From positions 1 through 12,752 of the forward strand of contig DPKX01000165.1 of assembly GCA_003542295.1 (NCBI GenBank): 12,752 bases of DNA, read 5' to 3'. This document shows, piece after piece, positions 6,631 through 12,752 of this stretch. The notes below the pieces were generated by a model, which saw only the letters and a list, made by a program, of their open reading frames with translations, was not told the origin of the DNA and did no database searches. The stretch comes from Candidatus Atribacter hydrocarboniphilus. Its GTDB lineage: Bacteria > Atribacterota > Atribacteria > Atribacterales > Atribacteraceae. The position numbers were made by a program, and so were the translations under genes. Within the stretch, counting starts at the first letter, position 1; each line of letters opens with the position of its first letter.

Positions 6631-7272
6631 TTAGTCATTTAGTTGGGCAACGTATTCCTTAGCAATCGAAGTCAGGTCATCCCATTTTTGATTTTTAATT
6701 AAATTAGAATCGACTAACTTTCCGCCTATTCCCAAACAGGATGCACCAGCTTTTAGAAAAGCCTTCATGTTATCTAAGCTAATACCCCCAGTTGGGCAGA
6801 TTTTAATTTGAGGGAAAGGACCTTTTATTGCTTTAATATAATCGGGACCTACGTTGGATGCTGGGAACACTTTTACACATTCAGCACCGTTTTCCCAGGC
6901 ACTAAGAATCTCTGTTGGTGTGAAAGCTCCAGGTATGATAGGGATATCATAACGGTGAGAGAGACGAATAACCTCAAGATTCAAAGATGGAGTAACGATA
7001 AACTGGGCACCGGATAAGATGGCTTGACGTGCTGTTTCCGGATCGAGAACCGTACCGGCTCCAAAAAGAATATCATCAATTTTTGAGCGAACCTCTTCTA
7101 AGATTTTTAATGCCCCAGGGGTGGTCATGGTCACTTCAATGCACTCAATTCCACCCCTTTTTAAGGCTCTTACTGCTTCCAATAGCAAACCACCTTCTTT
7201 TGCACGAATTATGGCGACAATTTTTTTGCTTTCAATAAAGTGAGTCGCTTCAAAACGGTCTTTGAAGATCAT
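6631..7272 (-). CDS. eda: KDPG/KHG-family aldolase
   Basis: This class I aldolase belongs to the family that splits 2-keto-3-deoxy-6-phosphogluconate (or related 2-keto-3-deoxy acids, 4-hydroxy-2-oxoglutarate) into pyruvate and an aldehyde. The 213 residues form one TIM barrel. The Schiff-base lysine is K134 in CVKVFPASN and the catalytic glutamate is E46 in CIEVTMTTPG. LFGAGTVLDPETA (about 69-81), IVTPSLN (92-98) and the phosphate-loop-like CPTGGISLDN (159-168) are conserved. Two positions differ from E. coli Eda: T50 stands where Arg49 would be, and K185 in GIGGKLVD where Ser184 would be, so the exact substrate is open. The ATG is preceded by GGAGGT (minus strand, 7284-7279). It diverges from the GntR regulator gene, suggesting it belongs to the same regulon. 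No terminator was seen after its stop. Confidence 0.9.
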   Translation of the reverse strand: MIFKDRFEATHFIESKKIVAIIRAKEGGLLLEAVRALKRGGIECIEVTMTTPGALKILEEVRSKIDDILFGAGTVLDPETARQAILSGAQFIVTPSLNLEVIRLSHRYDIPIIPGAFTPTEILSAWENGAECVKVFPASNVGPDYIKAIKGPFPQIKICPTGGISLDNMKAFLKAGASCLGIGGKLVDSNLIKNQKWDDLTSIAKEYVAQLND

Positions 7273-7296
7273 TTCGATACCTCCATTTTCTAAAAT

Positions 7297-7308
7297 AGGT
7301 AATTACCT
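7297..7308. repeat. 12-bp perfect palindrome, candidate operator
   Basis: AGGTAATTACCT is fully self-complementary. It lies in the predicted leader of the aldolase gene, between its promoter (7389-7417) and its ribosome binding site, a position where a bound repressor could block elongation. The half site AGGTAATT recurs at 7456-7463 by the other promoter. GntR-family regulators usually bind short palindromes, but this assignment is inference. Confidence 0.45.
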
Positions 7309-7388
7309 TTTAAAAGAGGGGATTCCAATAAAAAATATTCTTTGAAAAATAACCACAAATATCAAGAACGAATAAAGTACCTTTTATA

Positions 7389-7417
7389 ATTATATTATTC
7401 GAAAGATAAGATGAAAA
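7389..7417 (-). promoter_or_regulatory. eda: Candidate promoter for the aldolase gene
   Basis: On the minus strand TTTTCA (7417-7412, four of six) is followed after 17 bases by a perfect TATAAT (7394-7389). Transcription would start near 7382, giving a leader of about 110 bases that contains the 7297-7308 palindrome. The repeat copy TACCTTTTA at 7378-7386 would cover the start site. Confidence 0.55.
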
Positions 7418-7446
7418 GAACCGGAATAAAAAAGATTGAACCATAC

Positions 7447-7475
7447 TTGACAAGAGGTAATTTCTTCGAGAAAAT
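7447..7475 (+). promoter_or_regulatory. Candidate promoter for the GntR-led operon
   Basis: A perfect TTGACA (7447-7452) is followed after 17 bases by GAAAAT (7470-7475, four of six to TATAAT). This places transcription start near 7482, about 90 bases before the GntR ATG. AGGTAATT (7456-7463), a half of the palindrome at 7297-7308, lies in the spacer, where a repressor would exclude polymerase. Confidence 0.5.
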
Positions 7476-7573
7476 AATAACAAATTATAAAAATTCATAA
7501 TTATCTTTCGTCGAAATCGATTTGCCTATGAAGATAATATGAACATACTTCTTCGGGGGTTCGATTCAATTTT

Positions 7574-8326
7574 ATGTCTGATATCAGGGTGCCTCTTTAT
7601 GTAAAGATTAGTAATCAACTCACAGAGGACATTTTGAAAGGTACTTACCGTACTGGCGAATTGTTGCCAACCGAGGATGAATTAGAAAAGCAATTTCAAA
7701 CCAGCCGTACAACAGTCCGAAATGCCATTGGTATATTAGAGCGGGAAGGATTAGTATACCGTAAACAGGGAAAGGGAACGGTAGTACAAGAACCAAAAAC
7801 CGCTCAGAATCTTAATTATATTACCTCTTTTACCGAAACTCTCAAAGAAAAAAATATTAAAGTTGAAACCGGGAGCCTGATAGTTGAACTTATAAATCCA
7901 CCACAGAAAATTGCGGCGCTATTAAATCTCAAAAAAGGAGAAAAGGTCTATCTCATCCAACGAATGCGTATTGCCGATGGTATACCGGTTGCTTTTATGA
8001 GTAATTATATATTGTCTCGTTTCACCCCTAATCTCACTGATAAAAAAAGTATGCTTCGTGAAAAGGGTCTTTACCAAATCCTTGAAGAGGAATATGGATT
8101 AAAGCTTCATCGAGCTGTCGAGACTATTGAAGCCTATAGCAGCGGTCCTCTGGAAACTGATTTATTACAAGTACCAGAGAAAACAACCCTTTTCCATACC
8201 ACTCGAATTACTTATTTAGAAGAAGGAACACCCTTCGAAGTAGTGATCTCAGTCATTCGTGCGGATAAATACGAGTATAGAGTATATTTAGAAGGACGAC
8301 CACCTAAAACCCATCAATCATCTTAA
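7574..8326 (+). CDS. GntR-family (HutC/UTRA) transcriptional regulator
   Basis: This 250-residue one-component regulator has an N-terminal winged helix-turn-helix (about residues 6-72). It shows the standard GntR pattern PLYVKISNQLTEDILKGTY, then LLPTEDELEKQFQTSRTTVR and the wing GLVYRKQGKGTVV. A C-terminal UTRA effector domain (about 92-240) follows, which in the HutC subfamily binds a pathway metabolite, often a sugar phosphate. It lies first in a plus-strand series with cupin, FGGY kinase and aldehyde dehydrogenase genes and diverges from the aldolase gene. It is therefore the likely local, probably autoregulating, controller. Its ribosome binding site is weak and distant (CGGGGGT about 13 bases before the ATG), compatible with low expression. 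Its ligand and operator are not known. Confidence 0.93.
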   Translation: MSDIRVPLYVKISNQLTEDILKGTYRTGELLPTEDELEKQFQTSRTTVRNAIGILEREGLVYRKQGKGTVVQEPKTAQNLNYITSFTETLKEKNIKVETGSLIVELINPPQKIAALLNLKKGEKVYLIQRMRIADGIPVAFMSNYILSRFTPNLTDKKSMLREKGLYQILEEEYGLKLHRAVETIEAYSSGPLETDLLQVPEKTTLFHTTRITYLEEGTPFEVVISVIRADKYEYRVYLEGRPPKTHQSS

Positions 8327-8378
8327 TCAGGGGATTATAGATACCGAGAAAAGGAATAATAAATGGGAGGTAATTGAC

Positions 8379-8768
8379 TTGGAAAAAATACTCAAGAGAA
8401 GAAATTTACTGGAAGCAGAACCAGAAAAAGGCAGTAATACTTTCGCTGATATTCTGAATAAAATTGGAAGTAATGTGGCTCGAGATACTCTCCTGCTATT
8501 AATGGAAAACGAGACGGAATCAGGGCGAATCAAGGTTGGATATACCACTGTTTATCCTCAATGCAGCACCCGAGGTCACGAACATGCTCCCCTGGAAGAG
8601 GTTTATTTTATAACCTCCGGTAAAGGGATAATGGAAATAGATGGAGAAAAATTTGAAGCCGAAACCGGTGATGTAGTTTATATACCTTTTGCTAAATTTC
8701 ATCGGACTGAGAATCCTTATCACCTTCCCCTTTCCTATGTGTGGATAACTATCAAAAAGGAAGGTTGA
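8379..8768 (+). CDS. Small single-domain cupin protein
   Basis: This 129-residue protein contains one cupin_2 beta-barrel. Cupin motif 1 appears as GHEHAPLEE (66-74), giving metal ligands H67, H69 and E73 or E74. Motif 2 appears as GDVVYIPFAKFHRTEN (97-112), giving H108. All four expected metal ligands are present, so a metal-binding enzyme or sensor is likely. The TTG start at 8379 is supported by GGGAGG at 8365-8370 with ideal spacing. It lies 52 bases after the regulator gene and 7 bases before the kinase gene, so it is firmly in the operon. In sugar operons such cupins act as isomerases, epimerases or ring-opening factors (KdgF, for example). It is shorter than known cupin-type D-lyxose isomerases. 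The reaction is not determinable here. Confidence 0.85.
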   Translation: MEKILKRRNLLEAEPEKGSNTFADILNKIGSNVARDTLLLLMENETESGRIKVGYTTVYPQCSTRGHEHAPLEEVYFITSGKGIMEIDGEKFEAETGDVVYIPFAKFHRTENPYHLPLSYVWITIKKEG

Positions 8769-8775
8769 TAGCACC

Positions 8776-10275
8776 ATGCCCGAATGTTTACTGGTTATCG
8801 ACGTTGGCACCGAGAGTGTGAGGGCAGCTCTGGTTGATGATTCCGGAGCAATTATTGATATTCAATCAAGGTCTACTGATTTTTTTTCACCTCAACCTGG
8901 TTGGGCTGAACAAAAACCTGATGAGTGGTGGGAGTTGACCTTAGAATGCCTTAAACAGCTCATTCATGAACACCCCAACCTGGAGGTTTTGGCAATTGGG
9001 GTAAGTGCTCAAATGCATGCGGTTGTCCCAATTGATACTCATGGGATCTTGTTGATGGATAAGGTGCCTATCTGGTGTGATAAGCGTTCGGCAAGTATTT
9101 GTAAACAATACCAAGAAGAGATTTTGCCTCAAGAACAAATACAGCACGCTGCCAATCTCATTATTCCCAGCTGGACTGGTCCAAAAATGAAATGGATCAA
9201 AGATAATCTCCCTGAAATCTATCAACGAACCGATATTTTTCTTACTGCCAAGGATTATTTAAACTTACGTTTTACTGGGGAAAAATATACCGATTATTCG
9301 GAAGCTTCGGGAAGCTTTCTTTTTTCCTGGAAAACCAAACAATGGGATAATGAGCTAGTCAAATTATTTGGAATTGATAAATCTAAACTTCCCGATATTT
9401 TGCCTTCAAACTCAATAATAGGAAAATTGCTTCCTGATATCGCCGCTCAAATCGGTTGCCAACCTTCTATTCCAGTCATTTGTGGAGCTGGTGATATGTT
9501 ATGCCTCCTTTTAGGCGGAGGCATGGTTCGCGAAGGGCGCTCTTGCGATGTAGCCGGAACCGCTGCCGATGTATCGGTGCTAAGTCCACAACCTCTATTA
9601 ACTGAACATTTAATGAATCTCCACCACGCCATTGATGGTTGGATTAGTTTCGGAATTTTAGATAGTGGTGGTGGAAGCTTAAAATGGTTTCGAGAAGCTT
9701 TTTATAATCAAGAAAGTGGTAGAAAAGTTTCCTATGCTGAGATTGATGAAGAAGCCAGTAATGTTCCTGCTGGTGCTGATGGTTTGTTGTTTTTTCCTTA
9801 TTTAATGGGAGAAAGGTTGTTAGGTTCTCCTTTAGCTCGAGGAAGTTTTTTTGGCTTACGTCCTCATCATCAGAGAAAACATTTTGCCCGAGCAGTTATG
9901 GAGGGGGTTGGTTTTGATCTAAAAATGAGTTTGGATGAAATCGAGAAGATGTATTCTGGTGCTATTGAAGAAATGTCAGCTATTGGAGGTGGCGCTCGCA
10001 GTCCTTTGTGGTGCCAGATTAAAGCAGATATTTACCGAAAAAAAGTCTTTACTCTTACTGAATCAGAAGGTGGAATCATCGGAGCGGCTTTGTTGGCTTT
10101 TTCAGCGGTAAGTGGAATAACCGTTGGCCAACTGGCTGATAACTGGTTAAAAGTAAAACAGGTTTTTATTCCCGATGAAAGCCGATTTGAGGAATATGAA
10201 AACCAGTATAAAAATTTTCGAATCTTTCATGATATTTTCCAACAGGCTTATCTTTATTATGGAAAGGAGATCTAA
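8776..10275 (+). CDS. FGGY-family carbohydrate kinase, xylulokinase-like
   Basis: This ATP-dependent sugar kinase has 499 residues with two actin-like FGGY domains (about 4-245 and 255-445). The N-terminal phosphate-binding loop reads VIDVGTESVRAAL with D9. GVSAQMHAVVPID (75-87) matches the xylulokinase GLSGQMHG-type block. The catalytic base is D240 in CGAGDML (E. coli XylB D233 equivalent). The C-terminal ATP-site motif GGGARSPLW spans 404-412. The overall pattern is closest to xylulokinase, but the substrate-side sequence differs: PIWCDKRS stands in place of the usual W-DQR block, and GTAADVSVL follows the base. Related ketoses or polyols are therefore possible and no symbol is assigned. 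It starts 7 bases after the cupin stop and ends 3 bases before the dehydrogenase start, a tight operon. AAGGAAGG precedes its ATG. Confidence 0.88.
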   Translation: MPECLLVIDVGTESVRAALVDDSGAIIDIQSRSTDFFSPQPGWAEQKPDEWWELTLECLKQLIHEHPNLEVLAIGVSAQMHAVVPIDTHGILLMDKVPIWCDKRSASICKQYQEEILPQEQIQHAANLIIPSWTGPKMKWIKDNLPEIYQRTDIFLTAKDYLNLRFTGEKYTDYSEASGSFLFSWKTKQWDNELVKLFGIDKSKLPDILPSNSIIGKLLPDIAAQIGCQPSIPVICGAGDMLCLLLGGGMVREGRSCDVAGTAADVSVLSPQPLLTEHLMNLHHAIDGWISFGILDSGGGSLKWFREAFYNQESGRKVSYAEIDEEASNVPAGADGLLFFPYLMGERLLGSPLARGSFFGLRPHHQRKHFARAVMEGVGFDLKMSLDEIEKMYSGAIEEMSAIGGGARSPLWCQIKADIYRKKVFTLTESEGGIIGAALLAFSAVSGITVGQLADNWLKVKQVFIPDESRFEEYENQYKNFRIFHDIFQQAYLYYGKEI

Positions 10276-10278
10276 GGG

Positions 10279-11715
10279 GTGCAGTATTATCATTCATTTA
10301 TAAATGGAAAGTGGGAAGAAGGAGAAGGTTTTTTTGAAGTTACCAACCCATCCAATGGTGAAGCTTTTGCGACGGTAACAAAAGTAACACTCAACCAAAT
10401 GAAAGATGTTATTAATGGAGCTCATTCCGCCTTTAAACTTTGGTCAAAAAAGTTAGCCATAGAAAGAAGTCGATTACTTTTTAAAGCAGCCGATAAAGTG
10501 AAAGAGAGAGCTGGCGAGATTGGTGCTCTGTTAGCTAAAGAACAAGGTAAAGCGGTCAAAGACGCCGAGAAAGAAATCATTGGGGCAGCAGATTGTTTGG
10601 AGTATTACGGTTGTTTAGGAGTAAATATTTTAGGTGAGGTTCCTCCCCCTAATGCTTTAAATTTGAGAAGTATAGCTCTACGACAACCAGTAGGAGTGGT
10701 ATTTGCCGTTGCAGCCTGGAATTATCCAGTCAGTCTTATTTCCTGGAAAGTTGCACCAGCCTTAGCAGCCGGTTGCACGGTTGTCGTCAAACCTTCTCGG
10801 GAAACCCCACTATCAACAATTGAGTTTGTTCGGGCTTGTAATGAAGCGGGTTTACCGGCTGGAGTTTTAAACGTGGTAAGCGGTGAAAATGCCCTGATTA
10901 GTAATGAAGTATTTTCCAATCCATTGGTGAAATTAGTGGCTCTTACTGGTTCGACAGAAACCGGGAAAGAATTTATTAAAGCCTCTGCACATACCGTTAA
11001 GCGACTCATGTTGGAATTAGGAGGACATTCTCCCTTTATTGTTTTTGCTGATGCTGATTGGGAGCGGGCAGTAAAAGATGGTGTAAAAAGGGCCTTCCGA
11101 AATACTGGTCAAATTTGTAATTCAGTAAATCGAATTTTTGTTGAAAAAAGTATTTATGATCAGTTTGTTAAAAATTTTGTTGAAGGGACAAAAAAGCTCA
11201 GTATCGGTGATCCTTTTGAGGATCCCGCTCCCGATTGTGGACCGATGGTCAATCAAGCAGGTATTAAGCGAATGGAAGAATTTATTAAAGATGCTTTAGC
11301 CCATGGTGGGCGAGTGGAGTGTGGAGGTAAGAGACCAGAGGGTGCAAAATTTAGTAAAGGATATTACTTTGAGCCGACGGTTTTAACTAATGTTAACCCG
11401 ACCATGAAAATCATGACTGATGAACCCTTTGGACCAATCGTTGCTATTGATTCTTTTTCCAGCGCTGAGGAAGCGATTATTAAAGCGAATAGTACCCGTT
11501 ATGGTTTAGTTGCCTATGTTTATACCAGTAACATCAAAAGAGCTGGTTGGATTGCCGAAAACCTGGAGTGGGGCAATGTTGCTATTAATAATATTAGTCC
11601 GGATAGTCTCTATGCTCCTTATCCGGGATGGAAAGAAAGCGGAATTGGCCTTGAGCTTGGGCATTACGGGCTCGACCAGTATTTAGAATGGAAAAATATC
11701 AAAATAGAAATTTAG
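10279..11715 (+). CDS. NAD(P)-dependent aldehyde dehydrogenase
   Basis: This 478-residue ALDH-superfamily enzyme oxidises an aldehyde to its acid. The family's key residues are intact: catalytic C280 in NTGQICNSVNRI, general base E246 in LELGGH, oxyanion N148 in AAWNYP, cofactor K171 in VVVKPS, the TGSTETGK turn (223-230), and E382 in DEPFGP. Length and motifs place it near succinate-semialdehyde, lactaldehyde and glycolaldehyde dehydrogenases. The residue three after K171 is arginine (R174), where NAD-specific relatives usually carry glutamate, so NADP use is possible. The GTG start at 10279 follows AAGGAGA with suitable spacing, three bases after the kinase stop. In context it probably disposes of the aldehyde released by the aldolase or by a later cleavage step. 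That assignment is inferred. Confidence 0.92.
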   Translation: MQYYHSFINGKWEEGEGFFEVTNPSNGEAFATVTKVTLNQMKDVINGAHSAFKLWSKKLAIERSRLLFKAADKVKERAGEIGALLAKEQGKAVKDAEKEIIGAADCLEYYGCLGVNILGEVPPPNALNLRSIALRQPVGVVFAVAAWNYPVSLISWKVAPALAAGCTVVVKPSRETPLSTIEFVRACNEAGLPAGVLNVVSGENALISNEVFSNPLVKLVALTGSTETGKEFIKASAHTVKRLMLELGGHSPFIVFADADWERAVKDGVKRAFRNTGQICNSVNRIFVEKSIYDQFVKNFVEGTKKLSIGDPFEDPAPDCGPMVNQAGIKRMEEFIKDALAHGGRVECGGKRPEGAKFSKGYYFEPTVLTNVNPTMKIMTDEPFGPIVAIDSFSSAEEAIIKANSTRYGLVAYVYTSNIKRAGWIAENLEWGNVAINNISPDSLYAPYPGWKESGIGLELGHYGLDQYLEWKNIKIEI

Positions 11716-11917
11716 TTGAAAGTCAGTTATAAGCGTTTAATTGCTGGTATTTTTATACCAATGATTGGAAGTCAAAATACAAAATTTTAAAAAATACTCG
11801 GAGGTTTTCAGCCGGGTTTATCTCAGGATAAAAGGGGGTGATTGGTTATTCATTAGAACCCTGTATGATTGTGAGGGTGTGAATGATTTTGTGTTAATTA
11901 ATTAAGGAGGTAATACC
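11716..11917 (+). promoter_or_regulatory. Leader region before the sugar-binding protein gene
   Basis: These 202 non-coding bases separate the dehydrogenase from the binding-protein gene. Two short perfect hairpins are visible: TGGTAT/ATACCA at 11745-11760 and TTTATC/GATAAA at 11817-11832, each with a four-base loop. Neither is followed by a T tract, so neither is a convincing terminator. A weak promoter candidate combines TTGGTT (11842-11847) with TATGAT (11864-11869) at 16 bases spacing. AAGGAGG at 11904-11910 is the ribosome binding site. A separate or processed transcript for the transporter is plausible, since binding-protein genes are often expressed above their operon. Confidence 0.4.
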
Positions 11918-12752
11918 ATGGGAAAAGGTTATCAAGGAATAGTATGGTTCGTAGTGGCTATACTCACCATTATTGGTTTGTCAGGTATGGTTCTCGCTCA
12001 GGATCAACCTTATGCCGGCACCACTGTCACCATTATTACTTGGGATACAGCGACCGCTCGTGCTATCGAAAAACTCATTCCAGAGTTTGAAAAAGAGACC
12101 GGAATGAAAATTGATTGGAATGTGTTTGCTGAACCGGTTCTTCGGGAGAAAGTTATTGCCGACTTGGCAGCAAAAACTGGTGCCTATGATATTTTCTTGC
12201 TCGACGGTTGGCAAACCGCTCGTTATGTTCGAGCTGGATATGTTGCTGCACTGGATGATCTGCTTGCTAATAAAAAATCCGAATATTTTTGTGAAGATTT
12301 TGCTCCAATTTATCTTGATGCCCTTCGCTATGACGGAAAGCTTTGGGGTCTTCCTTATTACGGCCATGTTGGAATTATGATGTATCGGAAAGACTTGTTT
12401 GAGGAAAAGGGAATTTCGGTTCCAGTCAACACCGATGAATTAATGGATGCCGCTGCAAAACTAACCGATAAAGCCAACAATAAATTCGGTATAGCTATGA
12501 GAGCAATTAAAGGTGAAGATAACCCAATCATATCTACATCCGCGACCTGGGTCCACGGCGGAGAATGGCTCGATGAAAATATGAAACCAGGAGTGACCAG
12601 CCCGGAATTTATCCAAGGCGCAAAGTGGTTCAGCGATATCCTAAAGAATTACGGCCCTCCCGATGTCTCACGTTATAGCTGGCTCGAAGTGCAGAATACT
12701 TTTGTAACCGGCAACACCGGGATCATTTTCGATGCCTCTGATTTTATAGGAC
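11918..12752 (+). CDS. ABC sugar-transporter solute-binding protein (partial, 3' end missing)
   Basis: This is the first 278 residues of a family 1 extracellular solute-binding protein, open to the window end; full members are usually about 400-450 residues. A signal peptide (about residues 1-27) with a hydrophobic core ends in MVLA before QDQP. No lipobox cysteine is seen, so a soluble or otherwise tethered protein is likely. The mature part opens with TVTIITWDTATARAIEKLIP and continues with FEKETGMKIDW. YDIFLLDGWQTARYVRAGYV, then LRYDGKLWGLPYYGHVGIMMYRKDLF, and NTFVTGNTGIIFD are typical of carbohydrate-binding members. AAGGAGG sits seven bases before the ATG. Its position after the kinase and dehydrogenase genes suggests it imports the substrate of this locus, with permease genes expected just beyond the window. 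The ligand is unknown. Confidence 0.9.
   Translation, partial: MGKGYQGIVWFVVAILTIIGLSGMVLAQDQPYAGTTVTIITWDTATARAIEKLIPEFEKETGMKIDWNVFAEPVLREKVIADLAAKTGAYDIFLLDGWQTARYVRAGYVAALDDLLANKKSEYFCEDFAPIYLDALRYDGKLWGLPYYGHVGIMMYRKDLFEEKGISVPVNTDELMDAAAKLTDKANNKFGIAMRAIKGEDNPIISTSATWVHGGEWLDENMKPGVTSPEFIQGAKWFSDILKNYGPPDVSRYSWLEVQNTFVTGNTGIIFDASDFIG

Larger units (their letters stand above)
7273..7573. promoter_or_regulatory. Divergent control region between aldolase and GntR genes
   Basis: This 301-bp, AT-rich, non-coding stretch holds a candidate promoter for each flanking gene and several symmetric elements. A 12-bp perfect palindrome, AGGTAATTACCT, lies at 7297-7308, and AGGTAATT recurs at 7456-7463, just after the plus-strand -35. 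The 9-mer TACCTTTTA occurs at 7304-7312 and 7378-7386, 74 bp apart (about seven helical turns). The 10-mer CGAAAGATAA at 7400-7409 recurs inverted at 7501-7510. TTTCGTCGAAA (7506-7516) is a small dyad. The neighbouring GntR/UTRA protein is the obvious candidate to bind some of these, but which element is the operator is unknown. Confidence 0.6.

Noticed and set aside
7310..7498. Minus-strand open frame in the divergent intergenic region
   Set aside because: Composition is typical of translated AT-rich non-coding DNA, there is no ribosome binding site, and it covers the promoter elements.
7639..7650. AGGTACTTACCG inside the GntR gene, 10 of 12 match to the 7297-7308 palindrome
   Set aside because: It encodes ordinary residues of the conserved winged-helix domain (KGTYR), so the match may be chance; not called as an internal operator.
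8327..8548. Minus-strand frame between the regulator and cupin genes
   Set aside because: It is opposite the well-supported cupin gene and starts within it; serine-rich composition looks like a shadow frame.
11716..11917. Riboswitch or intrinsic terminator in the gap before the binding-protein gene
   Set aside because: The two hairpins are short and neither is followed by a T run; I recognise no known riboswitch core.
1..12752. CRISPR, insertion sequence, prophage or defence genes
   Set aside because: No regular repeat-spacer pattern, transposase or terminal inverted repeat was seen, and every sizeable gene belongs to an ordinary metabolic, envelope or translation family or is a small membrane protein.

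Overview
The window is ordinary bacterial chromosome: densely packed genes, moderate-to-low GC (roughly 40% by eye), Shine-Dalgarno-led starts with frequent TTG/GTG initiation, and simple intrinsic terminators. I see no mobile element, CRISPR array, rRNA or tRNA. The gene set (ABC sugar-binding protein, FGGY sugar kinase, KDPG-type aldolase, LemA/DUF2207 pair, many TTG starts) fits a sugar-using anaerobe such as a Bacillota, Thermotogota or Atribacterota lineage. The sequence alone does not settle which; Atribacterota is only a guess.

Layout. (1) 1-440: rplL (ribosomal protein L7/L12), ended by a strong terminator. The usual downstream partner rpoB is not here. (2) 472-2181: an EamA/DMT-type permease facing an ElyC/SanA/YdcF-family envelope protein; the two 3' ends overlap by 36 bp. 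(3) 2188-5075: a compact divergent promoter pair, then a DUF2207 membrane protein with a glycine-rich tail, LemA, and an unrecognised 81-residue three-helix membrane protein. (4) 5101-6548: a short D-2-hydroxyacid dehydrogenase translationally coupled to a membrane-anchored or secreted thermonuclease-fold protein, closed by a perfect 13-bp terminator stem that contains the last gene's stop codon. (5) 6631-12752: a carbohydrate locus. A KDPG/KHG-family aldolase (minus strand) diverges from a plus-strand series of GntR/UTRA regulator, small cupin, FGGY pentulose-type kinase and aldehyde dehydrogenase. A 202-bp leader follows, then the start of an ABC sugar-binding protein cut off by the window end.

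How the parts may work together. Regions 3 and 4 look like envelope and housekeeping functions. Region 5 looks like an inducible catabolic regulon: the binding protein delivers a sugar or sugar acid, the cupin may isomerise or prepare it, the kinase phosphorylates it, the aldolase yields pyruvate plus an aldehyde, and the dehydrogenase oxidises an aldehyde. The GntR/UTRA protein would sense a pathway metabolite and act at the 301-bp divergent control region, which carries a 12-bp perfect palindrome, a 9-bp direct repeat and a 10-bp inverted repeat. The real substrate cannot be read from sequence; the absence of a standard isomerase, dehydratase or KDG kinase inside the window is the main puzzle. 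I did not find a clearly new system. This locus is the best candidate for an uncharacterised pathway variant.
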